Below are positions 42,251 to 51,969 of a stretch of DNA of 64,000 nt, in pieces. The position numbers and the translations under genes are program-made. The DNA is from Bradyrhizobium sp. Ash2021 (GTDB lineage Bacteria > Pseudomonadota > Alphaproteobacteria > Rhizobiales > Xanthobacteraceae), in the NCBI RefSeq assembly GCF_031202265.1, contig NZ_CP100604.1, forward strand, positions 2,958,501 through 3,022,500. The letters are read 5' to 3'. The number at the start of each line of letters is the position of its first letter. The first letter of the stretch is position 1. Below the pieces are notes generated by a model that saw only the letters and a list, made by a program, of their open reading frames with translations, was not told the origin of the DNA and searched no databases.

Positions 42251-42560
42251 TGTCTGGCCTCCTTTGATGGTCCTGGGCTGGCGCCATCGAGGTTCGGTGG
42301 TGCCGAATCCGAAGATAGGAGGCGATGATTATTAGAGGAAATATATACTTCCGCAGACTCTTATAGGCCTTTCCTATGAGTGTGCGCGTTCGCTTACGAA
42401 AGCGCACAGATAAGCCGTCGTATTCCAGGCGTTGCCTGAACACGCCGCATGAGGCAGGTCACGCCGGAATTGTCGCGCCGGGGCACTCCGTCTTAAAGCG
42501 GTCGGGCTACGGTGCTATGTTCTGCACGTGCCGCTTAGCGCTGGCTTGCAGGGTTCCAAA
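42251..42560. other. Intergenic region between katA and the di-heme peroxidase
   Basis: Divergent promoter region of about 310 bases. It contains the OxyR-type site at 42363-42377 and an AT-rich stretch around 42328-42350 that could hold a katA promoter. No gene is seen. Confidence 0.5.
42363..42377. promoter_or_regulatory. OxyR-type site upstream of katA
   Basis: ATAG (42363-42366), GCCTTTC, CTAT (42374-42377) matches the OxyR half-operator exactly, 113 bases upstream of the katA start and 184 upstream of the peroxidase start. It could serve either gene. Confidence 0.55.
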
Positions 42561-44039
42561 GTGAAGACACGGCGCACGCTCTTTTCGATCGCAGCTGCGA
42601 TCTTCGTTGCCACGCTGGGCGCCGATGCGCCAAACGCGCAGGAGGCCAACGCGAAGCTCTCTCCTCAGGCGCTCCAGGAAATTGCGCAGGTCGAGGTCGA
42701 GATTGACCGCATCGAAGCGCAGACAATCGAGCGCCTTGCTGCGCCGCCGGACAATCAGATCCAGCAAATCGAATTGCTTGGCAAGGTGATGCTGTACGAC
42801 AAGAATTTGTCGGTATACCGCAACGAGGCATGCGCGTTCTGCCATATGCCCGAGACCGGCTTTACCGGTCCGGTATCGGAGCTGAACCGCTCCACCGGCG
42901 CCTATCCCGGCTCAGTGCGCACGCGATTTTCCGATCGCAAGCCGCAGTCGCACGCCTACGCGCCGCTGTCGCCGGTGTTGCACTACAATCCCGGGCAGGG
43001 TGACCTCGTCGGCGGCAATTTCTGGGACATGCGCGCGACCGGACGCCGGCTGGGCAACCCGGCCGCCGAGCAGGCGCAAGGCCCGCCGACCAATCCGGTG
43101 GAAATGGGCCTGCCCGATATCGCCTGCGCGGTCTATCGCGCCTCGCAGCGGCCTTATCGCGTCCTGTTCGAGAGCGTGTGGGGGCCGCAGAGCTTTGCGA
43201 TCGCATGGCCGGGCGACGTGGCGGAGGTCTGCGATCGGCCCGGGCCAGCGACCGCCGGCGATCCGTTGCCTATTCATCTGAGCCGGATCGATCGCGGCCG
43301 GGCCGGCACCACCTTCGACCAGATGGCGCAATCCATCGCTGGCTATGAGGCGTCAGCCGAGGTGACGTCGTTCACCTCAAAGTTCGACGCGGTACGCGCG
43401 CAAAAGACGCCGTTCACGCCGCAGGAGCAGCAGGGATACGACCTGTTCCGCGGTAAGGCACGATGCAACGAGTGTCACCGTGACGGCGGACCCGGCGAAG
43501 ACCCGTTGTTCACCGACTTCACCGCCAGCAATATCGGCACGCCGGCCAACCCGAGGCTTCCTTACTATGAGGAAAACCGGCCTGACGCATTGGGCTATGC
43601 CGCAAATCCGAATGGATCTTCATTCGTCGATGGCGGCGTCGGCACCTTTCTCAAGCAAGGGCATCTGCTGAGCCAGCCCTCTGCGGTGGATCAGCGATGG
43701 CTGAAACTCGCGCCCGACAACCAGGCGCGAATGCAAGTGCCGACACTGCGCAATGTCGACAAGCGGCCGTCTCCAGCATTCGTGAAGGCTTACGGGCATA
43801 ATGGATACTTTACCAGCCTGAAAGAGATCGTGCATTTCTACAACACGCGTGACGTTCTGCCCCGATGCAAGCCTGGCGACGCCGGTGAGGGCACGACATG
43901 CTGGCCTGCGCCAGAATCGACCGACAACATGAACACGAGCAAAGTCGGGAATCTAGGCCTGTCTGACACAGAAGAGGACGCGCTCGTCGCCTTCATGCAG
44001 ACGCTGACGGACGGCTTTATGCCTCTCGATCGGCAGTAG
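42561..44039 (+). CDS. Di-heme cytochrome c peroxidase-type protein
   Basis: The product is 492 aa from GTG 42561; an in-frame start at 42528 is possible. A signal peptide (LFSIAAAIFVATLGADA) targets the periplasm. Two heme c sites are visible: CAFCH (about 91-95) and CNECH (about 302-306). This is the CcpA/MauG layout, reducing peroxide with electrons from cytochrome c or modifying a partner protein. The length exceeds classical CcpA (~330 aa), closer to the MauG-like long group. It is divergent from katA, fitting a peroxide defence role. Confidence 0.88.
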   Translation: MKTRRTLFSIAAAIFVATLGADAPNAQEANAKLSPQALQEIAQVEVEIDRIEAQTIERLAAPPDNQIQQIELLGKVMLYDKNLSVYRNEACAFCHMPETGFTGPVSELNRSTGAYPGSVRTRFSDRKPQSHAYAPLSPVLHYNPGQGDLVGGNFWDMRATGRRLGNPAAEQAQGPPTNPVEMGLPDIACAVYRASQRPYRVLFESVWGPQSFAIAWPGDVAEVCDRPGPATAGDPLPIHLSRIDRGRAGTTFDQMAQSIAGYEASAEVTSFTSKFDAVRAQKTPFTPQEQQGYDLFRGKARCNECHRDGGPGEDPLFTDFTASNIGTPANPRLPYYEENRPDALGYAANPNGSSFVDGGVGTFLKQGHLLSQPSAVDQRWLKLAPDNQARMQVPTLRNVDKRPSPAFVKAYGHNGYFTSLKEIVHFYNTRDVLPRCKPGDAGEGTTCWPAPESTDNMNTSKVGNLGLSDTEEDALVAFMQTLTDGFMPLDRQ

Positions 44040-45141
44040 GTGATGAAGCTTGAAAAAAATGCTCTGAAAGTAGAACCGATAGAATTTCCTAAGTCCACGC
44101 ACACATCACGCTGACGGTGATTTAGCGCACGACTTTGAACAGATCTGGCGATGACTCCAGAGTAGAAATCGCCTTGGTCTCGACGGCGTAATCCAAGACG
44201 AAAAAAAACCGCAGCAACGAGTCCGACCTTGGCGTGCGTGCCGCAAACCTTCTTGCGAACAGCAAAGCTTCTCCTGCTTCCGGAGTGGACGACTTTTGCA
44301 AGACGGTGCACAACGCTCTTCGTCATCGCGCGATACTCTGTATATCGGCCGGGCCGCGGCAACCGTGCGTTTGTGGGCCGCTGACGCGACCCTTGCCGCA
44401 GCCACCAAAGAAAACGCTTGCGGATAGGTTGGGCCAAGTGATGGTCGGCGGTGGCGGATCATTGGCCCTCACTGCGCTCGGGAAGGCCGGCTTGGTCTGA
44501 AAGGACCCGATGGCTTGGTAACTTGACCAAGTGGTTGTCGATGCTCGCCTATGGTTGGCGGAGGGCGCGCGACGCAGAAACAGGTGCCGCGACATTTTAG
44601 TTCTGCACGCATCGTTCAAGACGCAACGCTAAGCGTGGGCGCAACGAAAACGACTAAATTGGGTTTTAGGGAGTTCAATCGAATTGACGGTCGCCGCGTA
44701 GGTGACCTGGCAATTCGTCAATGGCTGAGCCCCGCTAACTCTGGACGATCGCCTGGATCAAAGTCGGATCTCGGAGAAACGACCGGTTATGGCGGCCCGC
44801 CGCGCAAAGCGGCCGTTCGCCCAAACGCCGACGTCGGCTCGGTCGCGCCGGACCTATGAAGGGGATTTGAGCGGGCACGCTGAAGGGACGCGAATGGGTT
44901 TCCCGGCGACGCGAACAGAGAACAAAATGAACGGCCACGGCAAACCTACCCCACGGTGCCACGTTTCAGCTCACCCTGCCGGTGAACGCAGACACGTGGG
45001 GTTGCGCCCGTAATCCGTCCGGAGAACAGGCGCCCGGCCGTGAAGTCAGCTCTGGGTCTAACGGCACATTTGAGGAAGGTCCGGTTTTGGCTGCCGGACA
45101 TTCCCGCCCCCCGGTTCACTTCGAGCGGCGTATGCCGCAAT
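44040..45141. other. Gene-poor, apparently decayed stretch
   Basis: About 1.1 kb with no intact gene. Open frames on both strands are patchy and unlike known proteins. The only recognisable piece is a histidine kinase C-terminal tail near 44885-45010. The stretch looks like eroded DNA between the peroxidase and sulfite oxidase-like genes. Confidence 0.5.
44880..45010 (+). pseudogene. C-terminal scrap of a sensor histidine kinase
   Basis: One frame reads PHGATFQLTLPVNADTWG, the typical end of a HATPase domain (G-A-x-F-x-F-x-L-P). Upstream pieces in a shifted frame suggest the preceding G-R-x-W-V element. No open frame links them, so this is a relic. Confidence 0.4.
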
Positions 45142-46245
45142 TCAAACCGCAGCCACAAAGACCTCGATTGGCAGCGGGTGATCGATCACATAGCTGCCGA
45201 AATTTGGATTGTGAGCGTCTGGCTGGCCACGTTGGTCTGCTCCCACCGCACGCGCCAACAGCGTATAACCGCCGGGTTGTGCCGGCGTGATCCAATCGTA
45301 TTTCCAGCGGCGCCATGCGTGGCGGTTGATCGGGTCGACGAAATCGCCCTGAACCCACGATGCGCCGCCGTCGAGGCTGATCCAGATCTCGGCAACATCG
45401 GTGTCCCCCGCCCATGCGGCGCCGAAAATAGTGTAGGAGCGATTGGGTTCGAGCGTCTCGTACACGCGTGGACGTGCGATCTGCGACTTCAGTTTCATTT
45501 CGGCGAGCGGCCGGCGCACAGGTGTCCCCTCGGAATCATCCCAATAGCCGTAGTCCGACGTCTGCCAGTAGCCCTGGAAAGGCTGTGTGGTCGCAACAAT
45601 GTCGGTCAGCCACTTGACCGACGCCATGCCGTAATGCCCCGGCACGATGGCGCGGAGTGGATAGCCGTGATCGGGCGTCAGGTCCTGCCCGTTCATCTGG
45701 TAGGCGATCAACACATCGGACTCCATCGCCTTCGTCCTCGGGATACTGCGGGCATAGGAGATCGGACCCGGGGGCTTGGGCTCTTCCTTCGGCACGCCGC
45801 GATCGGCGCCTTCGAGCACCAGTTCGCAAACCTCGTCCGCGAGTCCGGCCCGCTCCAACAGTATGGAGAGGGGAACACCCGTCCATTCGGCATTGCCGAC
45901 CGCGCCGAGTTGCCATTGTGCGCCGGGCACCGGCGGCACCATGAACACGCGGCTGTTGCCGGCGCATTCCAATGTGGCGACGCAGGTCCGTGAAGGCATG
46001 GCGCGGATATCGGCGTAGCTCAGGCTTAGTTCGTTTCGCACGGCGCCGCTTATCGATAGCCGATAGGCGAGCGGATCCAGCTCCGGCGTGGGGAAATGAC
46101 TGCGAATGTAGAACAGCTCGGACGGCGTGATGAAGTCGCCGAGCTGATCGAATGGCATTTCCAGATTATTCGGGCCTTTTTGCCGGATGATCAGTCCAAC
46201 GGGGCGCGTCGCCGTGCCGGACCAGTTGTCGGTTTTCATATCCAT
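45142..46245 (-). CDS. Sulfite oxidase-family molybdenum enzyme (cytosolic form)
   Basis: The product is 367 aa. The Mo ligand cysteine lies in TLECAGNSR, with the molybdopterin-binding loops (GADRGVPKEEPK, HGYPLRAIVPGHYGMASVKWL) and a C-terminal Mo-co oxidoreductase dimerisation domain (GAAWAGDTDVAEIWISLDGG). It likely oxidises sulfite or a related S- or N-oxide. No signal peptide is visible, unlike SorA/SorT, so the electron partner is unclear. An AGGAGA site lies eight bases before the ATG. DUF202 precedes it in the same direction. Confidence 0.85.
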   Translation of the reverse strand: MDMKTDNWSGTATRPVGLIIRQKGPNNLEMPFDQLGDFITPSELFYIRSHFPTPELDPLAYRLSISGAVRNELSLSYADIRAMPSRTCVATLECAGNSRVFMVPPVPGAQWQLGAVGNAEWTGVPLSILLERAGLADEVCELVLEGADRGVPKEEPKPPGPISYARSIPRTKAMESDVLIAYQMNGQDLTPDHGYPLRAIVPGHYGMASVKWLTDIVATTQPFQGYWQTSDYGYWDDSEGTPVRRPLAEMKLKSQIARPRVYETLEPNRSYTIFGAAWAGDTDVAEIWISLDGGASWVQGDFVDPINRHAWRRWKYDWITPAQPGGYTLLARAVGADQRGQPDAHNPNFGSYVIDHPLPIEVFVAAV

Positions 46246-46294
46246 CGCAGAGTTCTCCTGTCGGGTTTCGAAATTGAATCGCGCGGCAAGAATG

Positions 46295-46678
46295 TCAAAT
46301 CCGCGCGAGATTGATGCAGAAAATCAGCACGGCGATTGCGAGCGCCGCCGAAAGTAGCAACTCCGCACGGGACTGCGGGATCTGGATAACCTCATCGCGA
46401 TCGATCGCGCGCCGCGTGCGTACAAAGGCGAAGCTGCTTCGTGCGATGATGGCGATTCCGATCGTAACCATTGCCAGTCCGGCATAGCGGGTCGCGACCG
46501 CGACGAACGCGCCGGCGTCGTCCGGAGCAAGACGGGGTATGCTTCCGCCACCGACCGCATCGACAAAGACGTTCAGCTTGATGAGAAAAAATCCAAATGC
46601 CGCTACGGCGAGGCCGGTGCGTATCCACGCAAGAAAGGTTCGCTCGTTCGCCGCGTGGTTTGTGTAGTTAGCGATCAT
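46295..46678 (-). CDS. DUF202 (YidH-like) membrane protein
   Basis: The likely start is MIANYTNHAANERTFLAWIRT at 46678, giving 127 aa. ANERTFLAWIRTGLAVAAFGF is the DUF202 signature. Three hydrophobic helices are visible. The function of the family is unknown. It is 49 bases upstream of the sulfite oxidase-like gene on the same strand. Confidence 0.85.
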   Translation of the reverse strand: MIANYTNHAANERTFLAWIRTGLAVAAFGFFLIKLNVFVDAVGGGSIPRLAPDDAGAFVAVATRYAGLAMVTIGIAIIARSSFAFVRTRRAIDRDEVIQIPQSRAELLLSAALAIAVLIFCINLARI

Positions 46679-46783
46679 TGAATCTCTCTTCGTGCAACGA
46701 ACATGAAGCTCCGCGCCGACCAAATCGTGACGACTCTTCGCACATCAATTCGCGAGCGGCGCGGGTCTCCCGATCCCCATCGA

Positions 46784-47038
46784 TTAGTGAATGCGCTTAC
46801 CGGCGGCGCGATAGCTCGCATACGCATTGGAGCTGTAGGCAGGGTTCATGACGCAATAGCCCAGGCCGCCGGACGCGGTGGCGCGGCATTGTTCAAGGTT
46901 CACGTAATCGCACTGGACTGCATCGGTAGAGCCGCCGGCGAGGCAGACTGGATATGTCTGAGCAGCTGCTTGCGTTGGCCCGCCAAGAATGTACGCCGAG
47001 GTAAGAAGGGGTGCCAGGATCATAAGAGATCGTCGCAT
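46784..47038 (-). CDS. DUF3551 secreted cysteine-containing protein
   Basis: The product is 84 aa with a signal peptide ending at AAAQT, then YPVCLAGG, CDYVNLEQCRATASGG and GYCVMNP: the four-cysteine pattern of DUF3551, a family very abundant in Bradyrhizobium. It is exported and probably disulfide-bonded. No function is established. It is a useful taxonomic hint. Confidence 0.88.
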   Translation of the reverse strand: MRRSLMILAPLLTSAYILGGPTQAAAQTYPVCLAGGSTDAVQCDYVNLEQCRATASGGLGYCVMNPAYSSNAYASYRAAGKRIH

Positions 47039-47461
47039 TTCGTCTCTCCATTCGTCTGTTGTTGAGCGTTGGTGATGTTGGTCAACGTAGGCGTGCCCGT
47101 TTCAGCAATCCAATTCATTGTTTTCATCTTTCCAATCGATGCGATCGATAGATGAGACCGCCGGAGACTAGCTGTGCCGGGTTGTTCGGAGCACGACGCG
47201 GCGCGGTAATCTTCAGGGCGCTCGAGCTTGCACGGCATTGCCGATCGTGTCGGGAAGACCGGATGCGATCATGAGACAGCGCATGCAGTATCCCGTTTCG
47301 CTTCGAAACTTGATGAGTTGACCAGACACTGTTGACCATGGCGTCGCGGGATCGGCGCATAAACCTGCGCCATCGCCTTTTCCACCACGCGAGCCAAGCC
47401 TTGATCAAGATATGAAAACGATTGGTTTTACCGTTATTATCTGTTAGATTGATCGATAGAG
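47039..47461. other. Intergenic region without a clear gene
   Basis: About 420 bases. A leftward frame (47124-47408) opens MIKAWLAWWKRRWRRFMRRS, strongly basic and probably spurious. The last 60 bases before 47462 are AT-rich (TTTTACCGTTATTATCTG) and may hold the promoter of the YeiH-like gene. Confidence 0.4.
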
Positions 47462-48082
47462 ATGACCGATATCGAGTTGGAAGGCCGATGGAGCCAACTC
47501 ATGACGTTTATCTCAAGCAACAAACTTGCCGAATCGCTGAACGACGGTGCCGACGCCCGCCTTCCTTCCGCCGTCCAACGAGGGCCCGGCCGGAGCACCC
47601 CCGAAATTCTGCCGGGCCTGTTCCCGAATTGGGTTATCGCGGGAGCGGCGCTCGCTATCAGACAACTGCCGGGCATGGCGACCTTCAGTCCCGTGATCCT
47701 GTCCATGATGGTTGGAATTGCGTTCTACAACATCGCCGGGACGGTGGCCTGGGCGAAACAGGGCGTGACATTGCGTCTCCGCTGGCTGCTTCGTATTGCC
47801 ACCAATACCGTTACCGATGCCCTTGATGAAGAGGCTGCCTGCGCAATCGCGTGTGTAACCGTCTTCGGATCGGTCGTGATGTTCGCCGATCCGATCGCTG
47901 CCGATGCCAAGGCATGGATTGTCGCCGCGGCGACATTTCTCTCGATTGCATTGGCCGCGATAGGCCTGGAGACTGACATCGGCAGGCTGACGGCGAAAGG
48001 CTTTCGGCCTGCCTTGCCCGGTGCACTCGCCTTCCTGTTCATCGCGGGCTTCGGCCTCACGCTGATCGAATTGATGGAGTAA
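47462..48082 (+). CDS. Internally shortened YeiH-family (UPF0324) membrane protein
   Basis: The product is 206 aa, about 60% of a normal YeiH (~340 aa). The N-terminal part (PGLFPNWVIAGAALAIRQLPG, then SPVILSMMVGIAFYNI) joins directly at LLRIATNTVTD to a part that normally follows a GASA motif, losing about 60 residues. A second gap occurs between VVMFADPI and AWIVAAATFLSIALAAIGLETDIG. Both joins keep the frame. Loss of several helices makes transport unlikely. The LysR partner lies 6 bases downstream. Confidence 0.75.
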   Translation: MTDIELEGRWSQLMTFISSNKLAESLNDGADARLPSAVQRGPGRSTPEILPGLFPNWVIAGAALAIRQLPGMATFSPVILSMMVGIAFYNIAGTVAWAKQGVTLRLRWLLRIATNTVTDALDEEAACAIACVTVFGSVVMFADPIAADAKAWIVAAATFLSIALAAIGLETDIGRLTAKGFRPALPGALAFLFIAGFGLTLIELME

Positions 48083-48088
48083 CGCGCT

Positions 48089-48967
48089 ATGACTCTGGAG
48101 CAGCTTCGCATCTTCATCGCGGTGGCCGAAAAGCAGCATGTTACGCAGGCCGCGCGCCAATTGAATTTGACGCAATCAGCAACGAGCGCCGCGATCGCGG
48201 CGCTGGAGACGCGTTACGCAATCAAGCTGTTTGACCGCGTCGGCCGCGGCATCGTACTGACCCAGACGGGCCGCGATTTCCTCAATGAGGCACGCGCGGT
48301 TGTGGCTCGCGCCAAGGCCGCGGCACAGGTCTTAAATGATTTGGCTGGCCTCAAGCGTGGCTCGTTGAACGTGGCAGCCAGCCAGACTGTCGCAAATTAT
48401 TGGCTGCCGCCACGCATCGAGGCGTTTCGCAAGGCCCATCCAGGAATCGATCTGCACGTCACGATCGCAAACACCGAGCAAGTCGCCCAAGCTGTCCATC
48501 GAGGAGATGCAGACCTCGGTTTCGTCGAGGGTGAGGTTGACGATCCCTCGCTGGCCATCCGGAAAATAGAAGGCGATTCGTTGGCCGTAGTGGTCGGAGC
48601 GAGCCATCCGTGGATCGGCAAGGCGCGCATCACGCCAAAACTTCTAACCGAGACATGCTGGATTCTGCGAGAACCGGGCTCCGGCACCCGCTCCATGTTC
48701 GAGGCTGCGCTCAAGAAGCTCGGCATGAAGCTATCGGACCTTGATCTCCGGCTTGAGCTGCCATCGAACGAAGCCGTACGCGTTGCCGTGGAATCCGGGG
48801 ATTGCGCCACGGCGATTTCGGATCTGGTTATAGCGTCGTCACTGGCTGCAGGAACGCTTCATCGAGTAAAGATCGATTTGCCGAAGCGCTCGTTCTTCGT
48901 CTTGCGGCACAGGGAGCGATATGCGAGCCAGGCGGAAAAAGCCTTGTTTGCCTCGTTCCGGATGTAA
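48089..48967 (+). CDS. LysR-family regulator, YeiE-like
   Basis: The product is 292 aa. HTH in HVTQAARQLNLTQSATSAAIAALE, then a LysR sensor domain with WILREPGSGTRSMFE, characteristic of CysB/CbbR/YeiE regulators. It follows the YeiH-like gene by 6 bases, the usual yeiH-yeiE neighbourhood. The effector cannot be read from sequence. It appears intact although its target gene is shortened. Confidence 0.85.
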   Translation: MTLEQLRIFIAVAEKQHVTQAARQLNLTQSATSAAIAALETRYAIKLFDRVGRGIVLTQTGRDFLNEARAVVARAKAAAQVLNDLAGLKRGSLNVAASQTVANYWLPPRIEAFRKAHPGIDLHVTIANTEQVAQAVHRGDADLGFVEGEVDDPSLAIRKIEGDSLAVVVGASHPWIGKARITPKLLTETCWILREPGSGTRSMFEAALKKLGMKLSDLDLRLELPSNEAVRVAVESGDCATAISDLVIASSLAAGTLHRVKIDLPKRSFFVLRHRERYASQAEKALFASFRM

Positions 48968-49072
48968 ATGAAAATCAATTTCTGCTACTCATTATACCTC
49001 TATAATGCCACTACTTTACCAGAATGACTTGTGCGCGGACAGTCTCAACTACGTAAACTTGGAGACTACCTC

Positions 49073-49222
49073 ATGCGTGTCTTTGTTACCGGTGCCACCG
49101 GATTTGTCGGCTCCGCCGTTGTCCAAAGAAACTGATCGCGGCGGGGCATGCGCTTCTGGGTTGGAAGCCAAAACAGTCGGGGCTTATCTCCGATATCGAC
49201 CAGCCGAGCTATTTCGAAGCCT
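49073..49222 (+). pseudogene. 5' fragment of an NAD-dependent epimerase/dehydratase gene
   Basis: The reading MRVFVTGATGFVGSAVVQ is a Rossmann fold start with GxxGxxG. It stops at codon 21; the normal continuation (LIAAGHALLGW) appears in another frame after AAAGAAACTG, so extra bases broke it. Similarity fades within 100 bases. Confidence 0.8.
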
Positions 49223-49290
49223 AGCCTACGTTGCTTTCGAAAGGCGGCCGCCAAGCCCGAACGCGGCGCAAAGCGGCCGGTGCGGGCGTG

Positions 49291-49772
49291 CTACGAGATC
49301 GCAATGATCTCAAGCTCCTGACCGGATGTACCGACGACATCCCCAACAGCTTTGCCGATCAGAAGCCTTGCCACTGGGATACGAAGGAAATCGAACCGGC
49401 CTTAGGGTCCGCTTCGTCCTCTCCCACGATATGATATTTCTGCACGCGCCCATCGTCGCGCCTGAAGGTCACGGTGCTCCCAAAGGCGACAGTGTCAGTC
49501 GACGTTGGATTGGTGACGACCTGAGCCGTCCGAACTCTCGCCGCAAAGTAGCGCGCATCACGCAAAGGGGTTGCTGCTTGCCGCCGTCGTTCATTGACGT
49601 CTTCGATCTTCCGCGCGGTCTCGTATGCCTCGCGAGCCTGGTGGAGCTGAAATTCCAGAGCCCTCAATCCGGCTTCCGTAACAAGGTTCGGATGAGGTGA
49701 AACCGGGCGGTCGGGAAGCAAAGTCTCCGACGCAGTTTCGGCACTGTCTTCCTTGGTGAAAGCAACGCTCAA
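49291..49772 (-). pseudogene. Frameshifted GreA/GreB-family gene
   Basis: From TTG 49772 the product reads MSVAFTKEDSAETASETLLP, then a GreA-type coiled coil (LEFQLHQAREAYETARKI), then the FKBP-like part (DTVAFGSTVTFRR, YHIVGEDEADPKAGSISFVS). The frame then ends QWQGF, while the normal end (PVARLLIGKAVGDVVGTSGQ) continues in another frame to a stop at 49291. One missing base explains this. The truncated product might still bind RNA polymerase, but it lacks its end. Confidence 0.75.
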
Positions 49773-50017
49773 GCTCAGAACTCCTTTTACGCGAGATATG
49801 CAAAAAGCGGTTCGGCGACAAGAGCGCCGACTCGTCAAAGGAACTCTAGCGCAACGCTCAGCGATTTTTGCGAATCATATACCGCGGACCGAGACGGGCG
49901 CCGTTATCAAGTTGCCTCGTTTGTGTATCACTCGACGGAAGCGCTATGGCAGTCCTCTGCTGCAGACAGCCGCGGCTTGATGCGTGGTATTTTCTGAGTG
50001 CGTGCTCGACCGTCGCA

Positions 50018-51535
50018 TCATAGAGCCGAACTGCAGCCTTGCTCCGCCGGCAGTTCCTCGGCATTGGGGTCGCCCGGTGCCGTCGCCCAGGCCAGTTCGA
50101 CGAGCGTCACGATCCGCCGACCGGCACCGTCAAGCTGGCAAACGATGAGGCCCTGCTCCTCGATGTAGGTCAGCAGACGCCGTGCACGGCGCAACGAATG
50201 TGAGCCATAGGCGCGGGCAATCGCTGCGTCGCCCGGGCAGGGCCAACCTTCCTTCGCGGCGCGGGCGATCATCATGAAGACGCCCTGCATATCCTCCGGC
50301 AGAAGTGAGGCGCGGACCGAGACATCCTGCCACCCGTCATCCTCTGCCATATCGGAGCCGAGCCCGGCGCGGGCGTGCGTCAGCATGCGACGGAAATCAC
50401 CCAGGTCCGGCACGGCCGAACCGAGGCCCTCTATTCGGCAGCGGACCACGAACTCCTGATAGAGGAGGCCGATGGCACGGAATCCCGCGTCGGGTTCCGC
50501 CATGACGGCGCCCAGAATACGGTCCACTCGCTGACGCCGCTCCGCCAGTTCCTCAGCGCTGAGTGGCTGCTCCACCGCTTCGGGACGGATCTCCAGCGCC
50601 GCGGTTTTCGCCGCCATGAGCTGGCCGAGGAGATCTGGCGACGACCGGCGCGGGGGCCGATTATTCTCGGGCGGCGGCGCTGCCAGGATGATGGCGCGTG
50701 CGTCCAGTGTCGCTTCCGGCAGAGGCATCAGGCGCGGGGTCGCGTTGCGCGGCGTGGTATCCGTTGGACCAATGCGCAGCCCCAGCGGACGGCGGGAGAG
50801 GGCCGGTCCGAGCGCCATGAATTGCCCGCGCTCCAGATCCCGGAAGGCCTCCGCCTGTCGCCGCTCCATGCCCAGAAGGTCGGCGGCGCGCGCCATGTCG
50901 ATATCCAGAAAGGTTCGGCCCATAAGGAAATTGGACGCCTCGGCCGCGACGTTCTTGGCGAGCTTCGCCAGTCGCTGGGTGGCGATGACTCCCGCAAGCC
51001 CGCGTTTACGGCCACGGCACATCAGGTTCGTCATGGCGCCGAGCGAGAGCTTGCGCGCCTCGTCCGAAACCTCACCGGCGACTGCCGGCGCGAAGAGCTG
51101 TGCCTCATCCACCACCACCAGCATCGGGTACCAGTGGTCGCGGGCGGCCTCGAAAAGCCCGCCGAGGAAGGCGGCAGCGCGCCGCATCTGGTTCTCGGCG
51201 TCGAGCCCCTCGAGATTGAGCACCGTGGAGACGCGATGGATGCGCGCTCGCTCGCCGGCGACCTGCAGGCCCCGCTCGGTATGGTCCTCGGCATCGATCA
51301 GGAGGTGGCCGAAACGGTCGGTAAGCGCCACGAAGTCGCCTTCGGGATCGATGATGGTCTGCTGCACCCAGGGGGCGCTCTGTTCCAGCAGCCGGCGCAG
51401 CAGATGGGATTTGCCGGAGCCCGAATTGCCCTGCACCAGCAGGCGGGTCGCCAGCAGTTCCTCAAGGTCCAAAGTCGCCGGGGCGCCTGCCGTCGTGTGT
51501 CCCATCTCGATCGCAACGGTCATGTCTCGACTCAA
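50018..51535 (-). CDS. HerA-type ATP-binding protein
   Basis: The product is 505 aa. Walker A GNSGSGKSHLL (Lys42) follows a short N-terminal barrel-like part. Walker B is MLVVVDEAQLFAPA, and a HerA-type RGRKRGLAGVIATQR arginine region follows. The C-terminal 200 residues are helical and unlike translocases of known function. HerA proteins pump or unwind DNA, often with NurA or defence nucleases. None is adjacent here, so the partner is unknown. Confidence 0.8.
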   Translation of the reverse strand: MSRDMTVAIEMGHTTAGAPATLDLEELLATRLLVQGNSGSGKSHLLRRLLEQSAPWVQQTIIDPEGDFVALTDRFGHLLIDAEDHTERGLQVAGERARIHRVSTVLNLEGLDAENQMRRAAAFLGGLFEAARDHWYPMLVVVDEAQLFAPAVAGEVSDEARKLSLGAMTNLMCRGRKRGLAGVIATQRLAKLAKNVAAEASNFLMGRTFLDIDMARAADLLGMERRQAEAFRDLERGQFMALGPALSRRPLGLRIGPTDTTPRNATPRLMPLPEATLDARAIILAAPPPENNRPPRRSSPDLLGQLMAAKTAALEIRPEAVEQPLSAEELAERRQRVDRILGAVMAEPDAGFRAIGLLYQEFVVRCRIEGLGSAVPDLGDFRRMLTHARAGLGSDMAEDDGWQDVSVRASLLPEDMQGVFMMIARAAKEGWPCPGDAAIARAYGSHSLRRARRLLTYIEEQGLIVCQLDGAGRRIVTLVELAWATAPGDPNAEELPAEQGCSSAL

Positions 51536-51969
51536 AGTCTCCCTGCGGAGGCGGGCTTAACAACCTGATCGCAGCCCGTCGAGCACCTATGGCCGACCAC
51601 TCCGTGTTCTCCACGGCTGCTCGAACGCCATCAGCCCGGATGAATGCCGACCTCCGCACACTTCGCGCACCGGAGGCGGCTGCCGAGGTTGTGGACGAAG
51701 GTTGTCGGCGATGCGTGAGCGCGGCCAGATCGACATCGTTCGGTCTGCGACCTGTGTCGACACGGACGACAAGCGCATGGCAATTCGTCGAACGGCCGAT
51801 ATTGCCGCGAAAGCGGTCGTTGGCACAATGGTTTATGGAATGCTCTCTTCTGAAGGATTAGCTGACAGTATATCCCCGATACGCCAAAAATGCCGCGTCT
51901 TGATTCACAGCGGACCGTCGGGTCCGGCCAAGGCGACGGCACCCTTGCCTAAGTAGGCTGACTTGCTAG

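Noticed and set aside
43838-44437. 199-aa leftward frame past the di-heme peroxidase
   Set aside because: It overlaps the peroxidase 3' end in antisense and has no recognisable domain.
45040-45993. 317-aa rightward frame opposite the sulfite oxidase-like gene
   Set aside because: Antisense to a gene with clear catalytic motifs; no independent support.
50375-51568. 397-aa and 314-aa rightward frames over the HerA-like gene
   Set aside because: Antisense shadows; the leftward frame has Walker A and B motifs.
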